This document shows positions 58,901 through 64,000 of a stretch of 64,000 nucleotides of DNA, in pieces (the stretch's first letter is position 1; each line of letters opens with the position of its first letter). The stretch is from the NCBI RefSeq assembly GCF_045209745.1, contig NZ_CP109273.1:6572001-6636000 (forward strand), read 5' to 3'. The position numbers and the translations under genes were made by a program. The notes below the pieces were generated by a model. That model made no database searches and was not told the DNA's origin. It saw only the letters and a list, made by a program, of their open reading frames with translations. Source of the stretch: Micromonospora sp045209745 (lineage in GTDB: Bacteria; Actinomycetota; Actinomycetes; Mycobacteriales; Micromonosporaceae).

Positions 58901-59659
58901 ATGCAACCCTCCACGGTGGACCTGGCCGCGGACACCGCCAGAGCGGCCGCCGCGCGTCGGACGATGGCGTGGGCCGCCGGTGGGCTCGCCGCGGCGGCCA
59001 CGGTGGCCGGCGGGTGGCTCGCACCCCCCGACCAACTGCAGGGCGACGCGCAGCGGCTGATGTACCTGCACGTCCCCGCCGCCTGGGTGGCGTACGCCGC
59101 GTTCGCGGTCGTGCTCGCGGCCAGCGGGGCGTACCTGATAGGTGGTGACCTGCGCTGGGACCGGTTCGCCCGGGCGGCGGCGGAGCTGGGGGTGGTGCTC
59201 ACCGCCGCCGCCATCGCCACCGGTGCCCTCTGGGGGCACCTGGTCTGGGGCACCTGGTGGGCCTGGGACCCCCGCCTGGTCAGCACGGCCCTGCTGCTGC
59301 TCGCCTACGGCGGCTACCTGGCGGTGCGCCGGACGCTGGTCGAGCGGACGGGGGCGCGCGACGGGGGTGACCACCGGGTGGCGAAGCCCGCCGCCGTCGT
59401 CGGGGTGGCCTGCTCCCTCCTCATACCCGTGGTGCACTTCTCCGTCGTCTGGTGGCGTTCGCTGCACCAGCAGGCGACGATACTGGCGCCGCACCGGCCC
59501 CCGATCGACCCCCGGATGGCCACCGCGCTGCTGCTGGCCGTGGCCGCCGCGACCCTCGCCGGCTCCTACGTCCTGCTGCACCGCGTGGTTTGCCTGGAGC
59601 GCCGCCTGGGTGCCGAGCCCTCCCCCGCCGCCGAGCGAACCCCGATGGACGTCGGATGA
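58901..59659 (+). CDS. ccmC: CcmC-like haem handling membrane protein
   Basis: A protein of about 252 residues from ATG 58901, which has AGGGAG close upstream; an in-frame ATG at 58814 would read through the direct repeat and is less likely. Six membrane helices, the WWD motif WGTWWAWDPRLVS and flanking histidines (YLHVPAAW, VVHFSVVWWRSLHQ) match CcmC, which presents haem to CcmE in cytochrome c maturation System I. It heads a five-gene overlapping operon. Confidence 0.9.
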   Translation: MQPSTVDLAADTARAAAARRTMAWAAGGLAAAATVAGGWLAPPDQLQGDAQRLMYLHVPAAWVAYAAFAVVLAASGAYLIGGDLRWDRFARAAAELGVVLTAAAIATGALWGHLVWGTWWAWDPRLVSTALLLLAYGGYLAVRRTLVERTGARDGGDHRVAKPAAVVGVACSLLIPVVHFSVVWWRSLHQQATILAPHRPPIDPRMATALLLAVAAATLAGSYVLLHRVVCLERRLGAEPSPAAERTPMDVG

Positions 59660-60066
59660 TGCGCCGCCGGGCGGGCCGGGTGGCCCTCCTCGCGGTGCTG
59701 CTCGCCACCGGCGGGCTGCTGGTCACCAGCGCGCTCCGCGACACCGTCACGTACTACCGGACGCCGGGCGAACTGCTCGCCGACCCGGACGTCGCGCGGC
59801 ACCGGGTCCGCCTCGGCGGCGACGTGGTGCCCGGATCGCTGCGCCACGACGGTGACCTGGTCGTGTTCCGCCTCGCCGAGGGCAGTCACGAGATCACCGT
59901 CGAGCAGCGCGGCGCACCTCCGGAGACGTTCCGGGAGGGCACCGAGGCGATCGTCGAGGGCACCCTGTCCACCGACGGCGTGTTCCGCTCGGATCAGGTG
60001 GTGGTCCGCCACGGCAACGAGTACCAGCCGTCGTCCGCACCCGTGGCTCCCGTCGATGCTCGGTGA
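59656..60066 (+). CDS. ccmE: Haem chaperone CcmE
   Basis: A 136-residue CcmE with one N-terminal membrane helix and an OB-fold domain (RVRLGGDVVPGS, VEGTLSTDGVFRSDQV). The haem-attachment region VVVRHGNEYQP keeps the His and the Tyr four residues later, as in the classic HxxxY type. It overlaps ccmC (ATGA) and ccmF. Confidence 0.92.
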   Translation: MMRRRAGRVALLAVLLATGGLLVTSALRDTVTYYRTPGELLADPDVARHRVRLGGDVVPGSLRHDGDLVVFRLAEGSHEITVEQRGAPPETFREGTEAIVEGTLSTDGVFRSDQVVVRHGNEYQPSSAPVAPVDAR

Positions 60067-61995
60067 CCTCGGCACCGCCGGGCTGGCCGTCGGGCTGGCC
60101 TGCGCGACCCTGACCGCGCTGCTCTGGCTGCGGGTGGCCCTGTTCGGCACGGCCGTGCGCACCGCCCGGATCGGCACCGCCGCCAGCCTGGCCGCCGCCG
60201 CCCTGGCCTGCGCCCTGCTGGAGACGGCGCTGCTACGGCACGATTTCAGCGTACGGTTCGTAGCCGAGAACGGTGGCCGGCACGTCCCGCTCTACCACAC
60301 GGTGACCAGCCTCTGGTCCGCACTGGACGGTTCGCTGCTGCTGTGGCTGCTGGTCCTCGGCGGGTACGCGGCGCTGCTGGCCCGGCGCGCGTACCCGCCC
60401 CGGCTGCACGCGTACGCCATGGTGGTGGTCAGCGTGGTCATGCTCTTCTTCTTCGCGCTGTCCACCTTCGCCGCGAACCCGTTCCGCTCGATGAGCCCGG
60501 TCCCGGTCGACGGCCCCGGGCCGAACCCGCTGCTGCAACAGCACCCGGCCATGGGTGTGCACCCGCCGCTGCTCTACGCCGGCTACCTCGGCCTGGTCGT
60601 ACCGTTCGCCTTCGCGCTGGCAGCGCCGCTGGCCGGGCGGGAGGGCGCGGGCTGGGTGCGGGTGGCCCGCCCGTGGGCGCTGGTCGCCTGGGCCGCACTC
60701 ACCGGCGGCATCGGCCTGGGGGCCTGGTGGTCGTACGCGGTACTGGGCTGGGGCGGTTACTGGGCATGGGACCCGGTGGAGAACGCCTCCCTGCTGCCCT
60801 GGCTGACCGCCACCGCGTTCCTGCACACCACCCTCGTACGCGGCCGGGCCGCCTGGCACAGCGCGCTGGCCTGTGCCAGCTTCCTGCTGGTACTGCTCGG
60901 CACCTTCCTCACCCGCTCCGGCGCGGTGGCCAGCGTGCACGCCTTCACCGACTCGCCGCTAGGCCCGATGCTGCTCGGCTTCGTGCTGCTGGCGGTGCTC
61001 GCGTCGACCGTCCTGACCGGCCGTCGGGCCCCCGAGCCGGCCCGTCCTGGGCGCCCACCGGCGCTGTCCCGCCCCACCCTCGCGCTGGTCAACGGCGTAC
61101 TCCTGGTGACCATCGCCGCAGTGGTGTTGATCGGCACGATCCTGCCGCTGCTGTCCGCCCCGGTCAGTGGCACGCGCGCCTCGGTGGGGCCCGCCTACTA
61201 CCAGCGGACCGCGGTGCCGCTGGCGGTCGTGGTGCTCCTGGTGATGGGTGTGGCGCCCGCGCTGCGGGTCCGCGACCGCTCGGCGGCGTTGCGGCGGCTC
61301 GCCGTTCCCGCCGGCGCCGGTCTGGGCACCGTGGCCCTGGTCGGCCTGCTCAGCCGGCCCGGCCTGGCCGCGCTCACCGCGTTCGGTGCGGCGGGATTCG
61401 TCCTCACCGGCCTGACCGGGGAGGCGGCCCACCGGCTGCGGCGGTCCGGCCCGCACCGGCGACCCGGCCGGCTCGGCGGGCTGGCCGCACACGCCGGGCT
61501 CGCCCTCGTCGCGGTCGGCGTGGCCGGATCGTCGGCGTACGCCCGGGACGCGGAACGGACGCTGCGGGTCGGCGAGACCCTGCGAGTCGGCGACGTCGCG
61601 GTCCGCCTGGACGGCGTGGAGCGCACCGGCGGCGAGGAAACCATGACGGTGCGGGCCCGGCTGGCGGTCACCGCATCGGGCCGGGCCGCTCCGGCGCTGA
61701 CCCCGGCGCTGCGCTACCACCCCGCCCGGGACACCGCCGTCACGGTGCCCGCGATCCGCGCCGGCCTGCTGGGCGACACGTACGTCACGCTGATCGCCGT
61801 CGCCGCGGACAGCGGCAGCGCCACCGTACGGCTGGCGGTGAACCCGCTGGTCGGCCTGCTCTGGGCCGGCGGCGCGCTGACCGCCGCCGGCGGGTTGCTC
61901 GCGGCCGCCGCCACCGCCCGCTCACGGACCCGGCCGGCCGACCGCGGCGAGCACCCGCGGCCCACCCCGGTGGCGGTCGGCGCCGGAGCCGAGAC

Positions 61996-61999
<4 letters not shown>
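60056..61999 (+). CDS. ccmF: Cytochrome c haem lyase CcmF
   Basis: A 647-residue protein with about 14 membrane helices. The WWD motif is GWGGYWAWDPVENASLLPW and the haem-ligand histidines lie around VHPPLLYAGYLG and FLHTTLV. The start overlaps the end of ccmE by eleven bases. CcmF joins haem from CcmE to the CxxCH motifs of apocytochromes, here the bc1, caa3 and lipoprotein cytochromes encoded next door. Confidence 0.94.
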
Positions 62000-62555
<556 letters not shown>

Positions 62556-62559
<4 letters not shown>

Positions 62560-63503
62560 GCTGGCGGCGCGCCTTGGGGCGCGTCTCCCGAATCTCGACG
62601 GGATCCAGGCGACATTCCCTGGTGGTGGCGTTCGTGCTCAGCGCACTGGCCGTCGCGGCCGGCGTGGGGCTGGCCCGCTCGGCGGACGACCACGGCCGGC
62701 CGGACCCGGTCCTCGCGGTCGCCGCCGAGCTGCGCTGCCCGGCCTGCCAGGGCGAGTCGGTGGCGGACTCCCGGTCACCGATCGCGGCGGCCATGCGGCA
62801 GGTGGTGACGGACCAGGTCGCCCAGGGGCGGGACCGCGACGAGATCCGGCGGTGGTTCGTCCAGCGGTACGGCGCGGACGTGCTGACCGATCCGCCGGCT
62901 CGCGGGGTCCGGCTGCTGCTGTGGGGCGTACCCCTGCTGGCCCTGCTGGGCGGCGGCTGGGCGGCCCGGCGGACGCTGCGGCCCGGCGCCGCCCGGGCCC
63001 GTCCCGCCGCGCCCTGGCGACCGGACGCCCGGGGCGCGCGGCGGGTGTGGCGGGTGGCGTCGGTGGGCGTGGTGGCGCTCGTGGCGTCCGTCGCGGTCGT
63101 CGCCGACCGGCTCGACCCGCCCGCCCGGCCGGCCCCGGCCGACCCGGTCGCGGTCGCCCTCCAGCTCGCCCACGACCTCGAGACGCAGAACCGGTACGAC
63201 GCCGCGGCGCAGATGTACCAGGAGGCGTTGCGGGATCGGCCCGACGATGGGATCCGCCTGCGGCTCGCCTTCGCGCTGCTGCGGGCCGGCGACGGCGTCG
63301 GCGCGCAACGAACCGCCCGAGAGGTCCTGGCCCGCGAGCCGGATTCCCCCGACGGCCTGCTGGTGCTGGGGCTGGCGCAGCGGAACAGCCGGTCCGCCGA
63401 GGCGGAGCAGACGCTGCGGCGTTTTCTGGCCGTCGCACCGGCCCATCCGGCCGCCGCAGAGATCAAGCGGCTGCTCGCCGCAGGTCAGTCCACCGGGCGC
63501 TGA
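62556..63503 (+). CDS. ccmH: CcmH with C-terminal TPR (CcmH/CcmI-like)
   Basis: A 315-residue protein: signal/anchor helix, a CcmH domain with LRCPACQGESVADS and WFVQRYGADVL, and a second membrane helix pair. A TPR-containing C-terminus (aa 190-310) corresponds to the CcmI part that holds apocytochromes. Overlaps ccmG by ATGA. Last gene of the ccm set; ccmA and ccmB are not in this operon. Confidence 0.92.
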
Positions 63504-63538
63504 CAGCCCGTGACGCGATCACCGTCGGTCGCGGGGAA

Positions 63539-64000
63539 TCAGAACTTCGCGAGCAGGCCCGCATCCACGGGAATCGCGACCCCGGTGACGTAGCGGGACT
63601 CCTCCGACGCCAGCCAGAGCATCGCGTTGCTCACGTCCTCGGGCTCCACCCACGCCACCGGTAGCAGGGCCAGGCCGCCGAAGACCCGGGCCACGTCGTC
63701 GAGGGTCGGGGTTTCCACACCGGGGATGTACGCCCTCAGCAGGCGTTCGTTCATCGCCATCTCGGTGTTGACCATCCCCGGGTTGACGGTGTTCACCCGG
63801 ATGTTGTGCTCCCCCAGCTCGTTCGCGAGGGTGCCCATGAGCCCCTGGAGCCCATGCTTCGACGCGGTGTAATGGGCCTGGTTCGGAGCGCCGATGAGCC
63901 CGGCCGTGGAGCTGATGATGACGACCGATCCGCCGCGGCCACGCTCGATCATCCCTGGCACGACGGCCTTGACCGCGTGCCAGGCGCCGACGAGGTTGAC
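63539..64000 (-). CDS. SDR-family oxidoreductase (mycofactocin-coupled type likely), N-terminus beyond window
   Basis: The C-terminal 153 residues of a short-chain dehydrogenase. The catalytic Ser is in VVIISSTAGLIG and Tyr/Lys in HYTASKHGL; NIRVNTVNPGMVNTEM and the ending SRYVTGVAIPVDAGLLAKF are family features. The insert around TPTLDDVARVFGGLALLP and the overall pattern resemble mycofactocin-coupled SDRs, which keep their nicotinamide cofactor bound. The Rossmann N-terminus lies past the right edge. Convergent with ccmH. Confidence 0.88.
   Translation of the reverse strand, partial: VNLVGAWHAVKAVVPGMIERGRGGSVVIISSTAGLIGAPNQAHYTASKHGLQGLMGTLANELGEHNIRVNTVNPGMVNTEMAMNERLLRAYIPGVETPTLDDVARVFGGLALLPVAWVEPEDVSNAMLWLASEESRYVTGVAIPVDAGLLAKF

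Overview
The window is high-GC DNA with GTG starts, tightly overlapping ATGA/GTGA gene junctions and actinobacterial gene families. It looks like a chromosome segment of a filamentous actinomycete; a Micromonospora-type genome is my best guess, from style only. No rRNA, complete tRNA or CRISPR array was seen.

Layout. (1) 1-5969, minus strand: a peptide-utilisation operon with an M19 dipeptidase, a lipoprotein solute-binding protein, two Dpp/Opp permeases and an M24 creatinase-like hydrolase cut by the left edge. A palindrome cluster at 5996-6025 is a candidate operator. (2) 6289-31082, plus strand: a nonribosomal peptide/polyketide cluster. A truncated AfsR-like regulator is followed by one run of six overlapping or nearly abutting genes. 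These are a 3968-aa NRPS-PKS whose C-terminus is fused to a 12-helix MFS transporter (C-A-T-KS-AT-T-C-A-T-TE-MFS), an A-T-C protein, two tandem SyrP/TauD-like dioxygenases, a third NRPS with a methyltransferase-interrupted A domain (C*-A[MT]-T-C-T), and a cystathionine gamma-synthase-like PLP enzyme. (3) 31145-33677: unrelated single genes (YgiD-like dioxygenase, zinc alcohol dehydrogenase, SnoaL-like protein), then a gene-poor stretch with a possible IS256-family remnant. (4) 34189-49859: a high-affinity group 1h (actinobacterial, 'group 5') [NiFe] hydrogenase locus with structural genes, a protease, hypA, hemerythrin, a NifU-like protein, small proteins and hypCDE on the plus strand. A convergent padR-SIS-hypC2-SIS-hypF operon faces it. 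A tnpB element sits between hypD and hypE. (5) 50038-58735, minus strand: a cytochrome bc1 and caa3-type oxidase operon. (6) 58901-63503, plus strand: a divergent System I-type cytochrome c maturation set (ccmC-E-F-G-H). (7) An SDR oxidoreductase is cut by the right edge.

How the NRPS genes may work together (inference). I read A-domain codes by hand as Ala (A-T-C protein), Glu (interrupted A domain), Asn and a Gly-like code (the MFS fusion). The only PKS module has KS, AT and T but no ketoreductase. An Asn-derived beta-ketoacyl unit would therefore be joined to Gly and released by a thioesterase whose nucleophile is Cys rather than Ser. That order fits Dieckmann closure to a 3-acyl tetramic acid carrying a peptide tail, similar in logic to malonomicin as I remember it. 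The product would then be handed to the covalently attached exporter. This cluster is the most unusual part of the window.

The hydrogenase, bc1, caa3 oxidase and ccm regions are functionally compatible: electrons from H2 oxidation would enter a respiratory chain that needs c-type cytochromes.
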